A stretch of DNA of 11,434 bases from Monoraphidium neglectum (taxonomy: Eukaryota > Chlorophyta > Chlorophyceae > Sphaeropleales > Selenastraceae): contig NW_014011734.1 of the NCBI RefSeq assembly GCF_000611645.1, positions 1-11,434 on the forward strand, in the 5' to 3' direction. Positions within the stretch are counted from its first letter, which is position 1, and the number at the start of each line of letters is the position of its first letter. Positions 1 to 7,397 of this stretch are shown here, piece by piece. Both the position numbers and the translations under genes were made by a program. The notes beneath the pieces are model-generated. The model made no database searches, was not told the origin of the DNA, and saw only the letters and a program-made list of their open reading frames with translations.

Positions 1-1
1 G

Positions 2-49
2 GCGGACGAAGGGGAGGGGGAGGGGGAGGACGAGGGGGAGAGGCAGTGA
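2..49 (+). CDS. 3' end of an upstream gene: acidic C-terminal tail (partial)
   Basis: From base 2 the + strand reads in one frame as ADEGEGEGEDEGERQ and then TGA at 47-49. Alternating Gly/Glu/Asp tails like this are common at the C-termini of eukaryotic nucleic-acid-binding or ribosome-associated proteins, but the tail alone does not identify a family. A TGTAA pentamer about 270 bases downstream (319-323) fits the 3' UTR of a gene ending here. The purine-rich GGGGAG repeat could instead be non-coding simple sequence that is open by chance. The function is unknown and the body of the gene lies outside the window. Confidence 0.35.
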   Translation, partial: ADEGEGEGEDEGERQ

Positions 50-318
50 CGAATTGGGACGGTTCGGGCCGCTAGTGGGTGCGTTTCCCCTCGCCTGCCC
101 TTGCCAGGGTATGGTGATGTATGCTTGCCCGCATGACAAGCTGGTAACGGCAGCGGCGCCCTTGCCAATCATGTCTATCGCCAGTACGCCTGTGGCCGTC
201 CGCAGCAGCGGGGCAGGTTGGATGCAGGACGTGAAATGTACTGCAGACGCACCAGCGTGCGATGACCCAGCCGAGCTTGCTTTGCCCTCCCACATGCTCC
301 ATTGGACTACTTTTCTGC

Positions 319-323
319 TGTAA
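319..323 (+). terminator. TGTAA candidate poly(A) signal for the gene entering from the left
   Basis: TGTAA is the main polyadenylation signal in Chlorophyta. This copy lies 270 bases after the putative stop at 47-49 and 226 bases before the next start codon at 549, so it would sensibly divide the two transcription units. Bases 50-318 contain no convincing coding exon and are probably 3' UTR. Confidence 0.35.
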
Positions 324-548
324 CACTCACATGCTACGGGTATACCGTACTCACATGTCACCACGCTATGGGCTTGTGGGTACGTCGTGTTTGATCGCTG
401 GTCTCGGTGTGTTTCGTCAGATCATACGCAAAACGTATTGCTGATCTCAAGGATTAGCTTTGTATGAAATGCCGTGGCTCAAAGCGTAAAGCGTGGATTT
501 GCAATAGCCTCACCACCTGGCGGACCCTCTCCAGCAGTGCTGTACAGT
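324..548 (+). promoter_or_regulatory. 5' flank of the GNAT gene
   Basis: This 225-base stretch has a lower G+C content than the flanking exons and no supported exon. No clear TATA box was recognised. ATGs at 464 and 469 precede the chosen start. The one at 464 opens a short frame that overlaps the main ATG out of frame, so it matters if transcription starts upstream of it. Confidence 0.3.
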
Positions 549-2518
549 ATGGCAGCCAACGTCAATGCTGAAGAGGAGCTGCGGCTATTAGAAGAGGCCT
601 CACGCGTGCTACCTGCGGACGTGCTGGAATTAGTGAAGGCCAAGCCGCCGCAAGAGCGGCTGGTGCTTCTGCGTGCACTGGTGCAGGTGCGTGCGTGCGA
701 GGCTCGTTGCCACTATGGATCCGCGGGCGCCCAAGCCAGGCGTGTTGCACGCGTGCGCTTTGGCATGGCGCCTCCCAGATGCATGTGATAGAAGAACGGG
801 GCGTTCACTGTGCGCACTGCCACGCACACTGCATACGCCCCTCCAGGCAGTCGACGTTGAGTATGGCCAGCTGACGCCGAAGGACTGGGCCGCCGTGAAG
901 CGCGATCCCGAGCGTTTCGGCTTCAAGCCCTCAGACCTGCCTGATGGGCTGGACGTCGGCCAATGCATCGCGCTGGCGGCGCGCAGCGGCGGCGCGGGCG
1001 GCCTCAGCGGCGGGCAGCAGCTGTGCGCATTCTTGGTTGCAACGCTGGAGCCGCTGCAGAGCTCGCGGCGGCGGCAGGTGGGCGCTAGCACGCATGTCTG
1101 GCAGGGATTCCACTCGCACAATTTGTGGTGAGAATCGACAGCGCGAGCTGGCAGCTTGTGATGCTCACGCCACACTCGCTGGCGTGCCGTAGGTCGGCGG
1201 CAGCGGGAGAGATGGCGAGTCGGATCCCTGGGCGCGCGGGCGCGACCCTGCTGGCTGCGCCGGGGCGCATTTGGCAGCTGGTTCGTATGCTGACGAGGAC
1301 GTGGCGGCGGTCGTCCAGGCGCTGTCAGGCGCCGGCGCGGATGCGGCGGCGGCAGGCGCGCCCGACGCAGTCGTTTTCGCAGCCCCCGGCGACGGCGCGG
1401 CGGGTCCTGTGGACGGGGCGGCGCCGGCGCCCGGTCCCTCGGAGGGGCGCGACACGTCAGCAGGAGCGGCCGTGCGGCTGCCGAAACTCGGCATCGCGCT
1501 GCAGCTGCTGGGTGTCGATTACGGTGGGCACCGACTGGGACTGGCGCAGGGGCGTCAGGGGTTGGGGAGGTTCAGTTGGGAGGCACAAGGGGCGACCAGG
1601 TTGTGTGACCCAGAGCTCGGTATCATCGCGACTTGGGGTCAAAGTGGGCCAGAATTTGAGCAGGTGCATAAGCAGCTGCAGGGCTTGATGCCTTGTGCCG
1701 CCGTGCCCTCATGCCGCTCCGCAGAGTTCCGGCGGCAGGGCATTGCGGGGTCTCTCATGGACCTCCTGGGCAACGTGGCGGCGGAGGCGGGGTGCGGGGA
1801 GCGAGGGCTGGGAAGCACATGGGTGGGATTGCCGGTGATTTGGCGGTTCCGTTTTGAACGGACGTTCTCGGCGCCCGTCAGCATGCGGGGACATAGTTGA
1901 CCACAGCTGCTGCTCTGCAGAGCCCTTCGCTGGGACGGAGCGAAGCTGGTCTGCCGCTGCTGCCGTTGCCTGATGCAAAGCAGAGATGGCTGCGTCTGCT
2001 GATAGGCTCTTTTGCCGTTGCCTCGGCTCCCGCAGGGCCGGCGTGGTTTGGCTGTGGGCCGCGCGGCACAATCCCTCCGCGCTCGCGTTCTGGTTGGGCC
2101 GGGGGTTTCAAGAGACGCGCCACGAGACCTCCAGCCCGGCCGGCGATTTCGTGCTGATGCTGAGGCGGGAGGACGCGACGCGGCCGATAGAGGGCACGGG
2201 CAGCAGCAGCAGCAGCAATGGCGGCCGCGGCACGACGCAGAAGCCCGGCGGGTTCGGGGCTGGAGGAGGCGGCGGCGGCGCCAAGCGGCGGGGTAAGCGG
2301 GGGAAGGCAAAGGCAGTGGCTTGCCTGCAACTTTCGGGCGGCGCTGCTGCGGTCGGCCACTGCGGTGGGGACGATGCAGTTTGGGGCCGGCCGGAGCAGA
2401 GGTTGGCCCCGGCAGCGCGGGTGCGGCCGTTGTTCGGGGCCCTGACTCGACAATTGACAAGCGCAAGGCCGTGTGGGACCCTCAGTGCTATGCGGTTGCG
2501 GTAAAAGAGCTGTGTTAG
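549..2518 (+). CDS. GNAT-family N-acetyltransferase, six exons
   Basis: Exons: 549-686, 847-1077, 1193-1523, 1725-1791, 2036-2292, 2400-2518, giving 380 aa. All junctions are GT-AG and phases match. The acetyl-CoA motif A is split by intron 3 and reads LLGVDYEFRRQGIAGSLMDL; its R/QxxGxA pyrophosphate loop is R236-A241. Joining exons 4 and 5 restores AAEAGAGVVWLWAARHNPSA, then FWLGRGF at 274-280, the usual GNAT motif B (N..A..F/Y...GF). The family moves acetyl from acetyl-CoA to an amine; the substrate cannot be told. Residues 1-123 are a helical, charged N-terminus. Residues 124-220 are an Ala/Gly/Pro-rich insert ahead of motif A. The last exon is less sure: it relies on a GTAAGC donor at 2293 and CAG at 2399. 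Without that splice the frame continues to a TAA at 2502-2504 with less protein-like sequence. The start at 549 is the first in-frame ATG. Confidence 0.75.
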
Positions 2519-2870
2519 AGTGGCATTGTCTGGCGTTCGGATCGTGCTTTCGTGTCGCCCCTGGCAGCTCTGGCTGCTTCAGGCCGGGCATGAAGCACTG
2601 CGTATTCACAGGCAGGCAGTTGGCCAATGCTGCGTTGACTGCAGTAATTTATATCGGCACACAGGCTCAGCAGGCGCTGGTGGTGTGTTTGCCAGCAGCA
2701 TGCCAGCTCTGCAGCTAGAGCTTGCTGGCGCGGCGCGTCTGCTGCATGCAGCAAAACCGCTCTCACATTTTGCGCTCACAATGCCGCTGCAGAGACCACG
2801 TAATGTTTGAACTTTCCAATATCTCAATTGAACATATTATCGTGACGACGTTGCTGATTTCGCAGCTAGC
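2519..2870 (+). other. Spacer between the GNAT gene and the orphan gene
   Basis: These 352 bases hold no recognisable exon. The left part is TGC/CAG-rich like the introns, and about 2800-2860 is the most AT-rich stretch nearby, as expected for a promoter or 5' leader. No TGTAA was found, so the 3' end of the GNAT transcript could not be placed. A 5' non-coding exon of the next gene could lie here, because TTTCGCAG at 2858-2865, just before its ATG, resembles a 3' splice site. Confidence 0.3.
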
Positions 2871-3890
2871 ATGGCCGTGGGGTTGGCTCGGTCCCCGGGA
2901 CGGGCAGGATGCCAGCTAAACTACCCCCTGACAGACGTAGTAGTTCAGGGACATATAGAAATCCTCGAAAAGGTGCGTGGCGGCGAGGCATCGGCGCAAA
3001 GCAGCCTGCAGACAGCAACCGCATCATGCGGTCGCTGCAGGTGCAGCACAGGCAACGCACACATGGACTGCACATGTTGCCGCTGTGCAGGTCAAGTCAG
3101 CGCGAGAAGAGGTCATCCGAAAGTACCATCGCGACACCCTGGGCCTGCGGCGGGGCACAGAGGCAAGCCTTCGCACTCGCTAGAACACTTGCCAGAGCGC
3201 AGCAGGGGAACAGCAGCATCGGGCGGCACGCCTTGCAAAGGAGATGCAACTTTGGCACCCCCTGCACCTGAAACACCTTTTTCCAAGCGGCGCACTCAAA
3301 CAACAACAAAACCACAGTGGAACTCGAGTGTCGAGGTCGTCCGCTCCAAGCACACGCCCGCGGCGGCCGCTGAGTCATTGGCCAACATCCTGCCGGTCTC
3401 CAGCCTCTGCAGCCGCGACGCGCGCGGCGCGACGGTGACGCGCGCCGCGGGCGCCGGCGCGTTCGACGCCCTGCACCACCGGGACCACGCCTTCACGCGC
3501 GGCGACGCGACGACGGGGTGGGAGCACGCGACGTCCACGGGCCCGCCCGAGCAGCGGCGCTGGCTGGCGGTGCTGGACGGGAAGGTGTCGGGAAGCCGCG
3601 AGCGGCGGGCCAAGTCGGTGCCGCGGGATTATAAGACGCTGGTCGCACGGCAGCAGGAGTTTTCGGACGCGTTGAGGGGCGCCAGGCAGGCGCGGGTTGA
3701 GGAGCGGCGGACGTGGGCGCGCTCTTTTGGGCCGGAGGGCGCGGCCGCGATGGAGCGCGCGGCGGCGGCCGAGGCGGCGCGGGCGCGGATGGGCGCGGGG
3801 CCGCGGCCGCGGCCGAGGGTGCGGCCGAGCGCGGATGATCTGAGGGGCGTGGCGGCGCTGCCAGATATGGGGTTGCTGTTGGATGACTGA
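2871..3890 (+). CDS. Uncharacterised protein, three-exon model, charged C-terminal region
   Basis: I do not recognise this family. Best model: exons 2871-2972, 3091-3162 and 3288-3890, giving 258 aa, all phase 0. Intron 1 is GTGCGT...CAG; intron 2 would be GC-AG (AG|GCAAGC donor), ending at AAG 3287 after a pyrimidine tract or at CAG 3317. Exon 2 reads KSAREEVIRKYHRDTLGL, which looks like a charged helix. The C-terminal half has a Lys/Arg/Gln-rich helix-like stretch (DYKTLVARQQEFSDALRG), an Ala/Glu/Arg segment, a Pro/Arg run, and ends in LLLDD. No transmembrane segment or signal peptide is evident. The start ATG at 2871 has a good context (AGCATGGC). Oddly, the same frame is open without any splicing (339 aa), but the intron portions then give implausible Cys/Arg-rich sequence. 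The C-terminal coding exon is the best-supported part. Confidence 0.5.
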   Translation: MAVGLARSPGRAGCQLNYPLTDVVVQGHIEILEKVRGGEASAQSSLQTATASCGRCRCSTGNAHMDCTCCRCAGQVSARRGHPKVPSRHPGPAAGHRGKPSHSLEHLPERSRGTAASGGTPCKGDATLAPPAPETPFSKRRTQTTTKPQWNSSVEVVRSKHTPAAAAESLANILPVSSLCSRDARGATVTRAAGAGAFDALHHRDHAFTRGDATTGWEHATSTGPPEQRRWLAVLDGKVSGSRERRAKSVPRDYKTLVARQQEFSDALRGARQARVEERRTWARSFGPEGAAAMERAAAAEAARARMGAGPRPRPRVRPSADDLRGVAALPDMGLLLDD

Positions 3891-4428
3891 TAATGACTGA
3901 TGCTGGCATCCATTGTCGGTGAAACGTGGCAGGTGGTGGTACAGCTCGTGCTCAGCAGCGCGCCCTACGGCGTGCATTTGGTAGTGACATGTGCAAGGCG
4001 CTGAGACCTGCCAGTGTGTGCGGCCGCGCGGGCAGTACAGCCAAGGGGGGCTTGCTGCCTGGATGCTGGGGCTCCTGCTGGTTTAAATCTAAAGGGCGTA
4101 CCATGGCTGAATGTGGCCTTGCAGGCCAGAGGCTCGGGGGGGGGGGGAGGCGTGCAGGGCCACGGGGCGCAGGGCACAGCGGCTTAGCACCTTACATCAT
4201 GGAGAGCGTCACAATCCAATCAGGGAGGGGCCCTCGACAAAAGTGTGTCTTGCATGGGGTGCTCAGGCGTTCGGACCCTTGTCTGATGCTGCGCGGGCAT
4301 TAGTGGTCCTTGGCAACGGTGCTCACTATTTACAGTCGTTTGTGGTTGCAAGCAGAAGATATGAGCAAGCTCTGTGCAAGCATCTGTGTATTTGAAGATA
4401 TCAGAATGCCTGCCAAACCTGACAGAAT

Positions 4429-4433
4429 TTACA
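4429..4433 (-). terminator. TGTAA candidate poly(A) signal for bL25
   Basis: TTACA on the + strand is TGTAA in the sense of the bL25 gene, about 230 bases past its stop at 4665. Other copies at 4330-4334 and 4192-4196 lie further on and could be used instead. If this copy is used, the microsatellite at 4488-4560 is part of the 3' UTR. Confidence 0.35.
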
Positions 4434-4487
4434 TCAGAGTCCCACGCATTTGCGTGCTTGCACAACACACACGCCTACCCACACACG

Positions 4488-4488
4488 C

Positions 4489-4525
<37 letters not shown>

Positions 4526-4560
4526 TACACGCACCCCTGCACACACACAAACACACACAT
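4488..4560. repeat. (CT)n-(AC)n composite microsatellite
   Basis: An uninterrupted CT tract of 23 bases (4488-4510) runs directly into AC repeats (4511-4524) and then interrupted CA-rich sequence to about 4560, with scattered CA repeats on both sides. The open frames read through it are low-complexity Ser/Leu or Thr/His strings and are not genes. It lies downstream of the bL25 stop codon and may be transcribed as its 3' UTR. Confidence 0.9.
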
Positions 4561-4664
4561 ACAAACGCCTTCACAATGCACACACACGTACTTGAAACAG
4601 ACCCAGGCCTTGTGGATATAAACATGCAGCATCCAATCAAACGTATGTGCCAGCCAACCACACG

Positions 4665-6446
4665 TCACTCGTACACGCCCTTGGGTGCGCATCGCACCAC
4701 CGGCAGCCGCGGGTTCTCGGCGCGCAGCTCGCAGCCGGCAGGCGGTGTCAAGTCCCTGAATCTCAGGTAGTCACCCGTCTGTAGGCGCGGACGTTTGGTT
4801 GCACGTGGCGATCGATGAGGATTACGAATGGCAGGGCCGAGTCGTCGAGAATGAGCGGGACGCAACAGGGCATGAGCTTGCTACCTAGTGCTTCACAATT
4901 ACTGCCCTTTCCGTCGCGTGCCGTGCTCCTGCGAGCAGCGGCCGATCCAAGCGTACCCAACCCGCAAGACCCATCCTGCCCCCAGCTCACCCTCATTTTC
5001 CCCACGTCCAGCTCAAACCTGGGCGGCACCGCCCACCCCTGGCACACGAGCGGCACCGTGTCATTGAGGACGTGCAGCCTGGATCCGCCCTTGACGCCCG
5101 GCGCCGACTCCTCGCCCACCAGCGCCACCGGCACGTTCACCAGCGCACTGCCATCGCGCGGCAGGTACTTCAGGCGCAGGTGCCTGACCTCCTGCCCCCA
5201 GCGGTCCACCCTGACCTCATCCGGCTGCGGGGGCAGGGGGAGGGGTGTGCATGAGCGGGGTGGGGGTCAGGTCCGTTGCTGTGTGGTACAGTGAGTGACT
5301 TGACCCAGGATGACAGAGCGACGCAGAAGGGGTCGAACAGCCCCAGGCCCGCTTGGTCGTCCTTGGACGAGGTGGGGGTTGACGGCAGGCACGAAAGGAG
5401 GGCGGCCCTCCGCCGGGCGAAGCGCGCGGATCGCGAGTTCCTGCCTGTCCAACTTGAGCAGGTCGCCCCGGCCCTACAGCTGGCTTTTCAAATGCAACAT
5501 TCCATTGCTGTACAGTGGCTCCGCCTTGCATGACACTCCCTGCAGCCACGCGGCTCACCAGCACGCGCACTGCCCCCAGCTGCTGCCCCGCCTTCCCGAC
5601 CAGCTCCAGCCGCATCACTTGCGCCATCAGCCCGTTGCGCCCAAAGGTGCGCAACTGAGCGGGAGTGCCGGACCAGTGAGGCGTGCCGCGTCGCGCTTGG
5701 GCGGGGGACGGTGGCGTGGCTTCCTCTGCGACGGTCTCAACACTGCTCACCCGGGACGGCGGTGGTGCGGCCGCCCCGGCCGCCAATCAGATGTCCAGAG
5801 CGCAGGCAGCGCGTCCCTGGGATCTCCAGGCAATGCGCTCCAGGAATATGAGGGATTTATTAATCAGATTGCGCGCTCACGTGTTCCTCTGCCTCAATGT
5901 AATCGACGTCCAGGTTCAGCATTTTGTCATCGGGCAGGCTGTACAGCAACGCCGGCGTCCCGCCGCCAGGCAGAGCGAGCGAGAGGCCGCTGCCTCTGCA
6001 AACGCGCGCGTTCAAGACTGGCAGCCCTGCATGGCGGGGGCCAGGGTTCAGGAACCCCCTTTGTGCTGTGCCTGGTTGCTGATCACCTCGGCAACATGGC
6101 AGCAGGCGAGCAGGGTGCGCGTGCACACACACTTTACACACACGCGCGCGTGCATGCACGCATACGCACACAGCAGCAGCAGCAGCAGCAGCAGGAGCAG
6201 CAGCAGCAGCAGCAGCAGATGCAGGCACAGCAGCATGGGCCAATCAGCAGCATGGGCCAATCAGCGGCCAGACGCACCATCCTCTATCTCGTGCTCTGGA
6301 ATCAAAACGGGTAGGCCTCTTTGCTGTTGCTGTTGCGAAGTGGATGCTGCGAGTTGGCTTGTGAGCCTGCTGCCGCTGTAGGCGGACTGCGCGGACAAAA
6401 CGCCGCGTGAAAGCAATGGAAATAATTGATACGCAGCCGCCAGCAT
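4665..6446 (-). CDS. MRPL25: bL25-family ribosomal protein, probably mitochondrial; five exons
   Basis: Exons in transcript order: 6446-6278, 6026-5881, 5654-5559, 5224-4991, 4778-4665. This gives 252 aa, all introns GT-AG (donors GTGCGT and three GTGAGC). bL25 binds 5S rRNA in the large ribosomal subunit. Residues 58-105 carry the N-terminal domain with GTPALLYSLPDDK, and 106-137 include TFGRNGLMAQVMRLEL. Residues 138-215 hold the C-terminal beta domain with NVPVALVGEESAPGVKGG, and residues 216-225 are TGDYLRFRDL, matching the family's L-x-x-GD element. The first 50 or so residues are Arg/Ser/Ala/Gln-rich without early acidic residues, like a mitochondrial presequence. Chloroplast ribosomes of green plants are known to lack bL25, which supports mitochondria; the targeting itself is inferred. 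Length fits a eukaryotic bL25 with leader. It is transcribed away from ITPA and converges on the orphan gene. Confidence 0.88.
6171..6218. repeat. (CAG)8-GAG-(CAG)7 triplet repeat in bL25 intron 1
   Basis: Eight CAG units (6171-6194), one GAG, then seven CAG units (6198-6218). In the sense of bL25 this is (CTG)n inside intron 1 (6277-6027), preceded on the + strand by CA and CG dinucleotide repeats. Open frames through it are artefacts of the repeat. Confidence 0.9.
6231..6264. repeat. 17-bp tandem duplication carrying two CCAAT boxes
   Basis: CAGCATGGGCCAATCAG occurs twice head to tail at 6231-6247 and 6248-6264. Each copy contains GGCCAATCAG, a full match to the general NF-Y/CCAAT-box consensus. 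The duplication sits in bL25 intron 1, close to its donor at 6277. Whether it binds anything is unknown. Confidence 0.85.
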
Positions 6447-6473
6447 GTCAGGCGGGTATGACGGAGCACCTCA

Positions 6474-6491
6474 GATCAGGTCAGCCTGATC
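6474..6491. repeat. Short inverted repeat upstream of the bL25 start
   Basis: GATCAGG and CCTGATC are separated by TCAG, about 28 bases upstream of the bL25 ATG at 6446. In the 5' leader it could form a 7-bp hairpin, or it could be a protein site. It is short enough to arise by chance. Confidence 0.4.
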
Positions 6492-7277
6492 AAGTGAATT
6501 GCCTCGACTTGAAAGAGGGCGCGAAGATGAATCTGAAGGGGTTTGCGACGTTAGCGTATGCAAGGACCTCGTCGGGTTCGCTCCCAGCCGAGAAAAGTAC
6601 GCAGCGTCAGCACGTGCGTCACTAGACGCACTTCGTCTTTGGTTTGACGACAAGCCATTGGAGAGTAACGGTACGCTGCCGAAAGACCATGACCACTTGT
6701 TTCTCCCCAACACTTGCCACCCATCAAATGAACTAGCTCTGATGTGACGCAGGCAAAGGTACGAACTCGGTCGGTACCGCGTGAAGCTTCGAGGGGCCAG
6801 CCCCCACCCTGGAAACCAAACACAGCGGGTGCAGGGAGCAGTGGATGCAAAGCGAGAGGGGTATCCCTGCCCCCGACCGCTCCTTTGGAATCCCGTTGAT
6901 GCACTGAATCACCTGAATGGGTGGCAATCTTGTCCACGGCAGCGTTGTAGCTTGAGCCGCGGTACACGAAACCGGTGAGTTAGCAGCAGCACACCGTTAA
7001 AAACAGATGGAGTAACGGGGGTTCAGCACACCGCGACAAGGGCGCCCTGCGCATCCTTGGTGGGATGGGGGTGCATAGGCACGCGAAACATGCAAACGAA
7101 GGGACTTTTTCTTGGTGGCCGCCAGTCGCAGGGAGTTTGGGTTGGGTGGCCTTCCAGAGCTGGAATTGAAAAAGCCTACCATGCGGCAGTGGGGTGTGCG
7201 CGGGGCCGGAGAGCTGCGTGCAGGCGGAGGTCCCTTGTGCAACGCAAGAGGGAGGGAGGCAAGGGAGGGGCGGGGCG

Positions 7278-7397
7278 GGCTGAGGTTAGCAGCTCTCACC
7301 GAAAGCGGGCTGACAGTAGCAGATCCGCTCCCGAAAGGGCTGACATGAGCAGCTCTCCAACCAATCCGGCTGACATCAGTATCTGTTATCCCAACAT
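7278..7397. repeat. Diverged tandem repeat, exact 30-bp period, four units
   Basis: Units begin at 7278, 7308, 7338 and 7368, each with GGCTGA and most continuing CA-AGCAG. Units 1 and 2 end in CCGAAAG-type sequence; unit 4 has diverged in its second half. On the + strand the units translate as ten-residue repeats of the form (R/P)A(D/E)xSSSxxx, in a frame open from about 7057 to 7503. On the minus strand a frame is also open. The period being a multiple of three would suit a protein repeat, but no start codon or splice context is convincing. Confidence 0.8.

Larger units (their letters stand above)
3891..4664. other. Convergent 3' region between the orphan gene and bL25
   Basis: No supported coding exon lies here. 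The stretch holds a run of 12 G at 4136-4147, a composite CT/CA microsatellite, and several TTACA sequences (TGTAA on the minus strand) that could end the bL25 transcript. No + strand TGTAA was found to end the orphan gene. Confidence 0.5.

Noticed and set aside
54..323. 89-aa + strand frame near the left edge
   Set aside because: It starts at TTG, shows no motif, and lies in a probable 3' UTR.
1639..2627. Long minus-strand frames (up to 275 aa) antisense to the GNAT gene
   Set aside because: They are Arg/Pro/Ala-rich shadows of GC-rich + strand exons and introns, with no recognisable motif; the + strand frames rebuild a known fold.
3375..3977. Minus-strand frames of 200 and 138 aa
   Set aside because: Extreme Arg/Pro/Ala composition and complementarity to the orphan gene's C-terminal exon mark them as antisense shadows.
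5393..5440. A possible extra 48-nt bL25 exon (reads ELAIRALRPAEGRPPF), phase 0 at both ends
   Set aside because: Joining exon 3 directly to the exon at 5224 gives the spacing expected in the family between the VLP-like strand and the NVPV strand; the extra 16 residues would break it. RNA could show it as a cassette exon.
5310..6381. Two + strand frames of 334 and 232 aa with polyGln or polySer
   Set aside because: They run antisense across bL25 exons and translate a CAG microsatellite in its intron.
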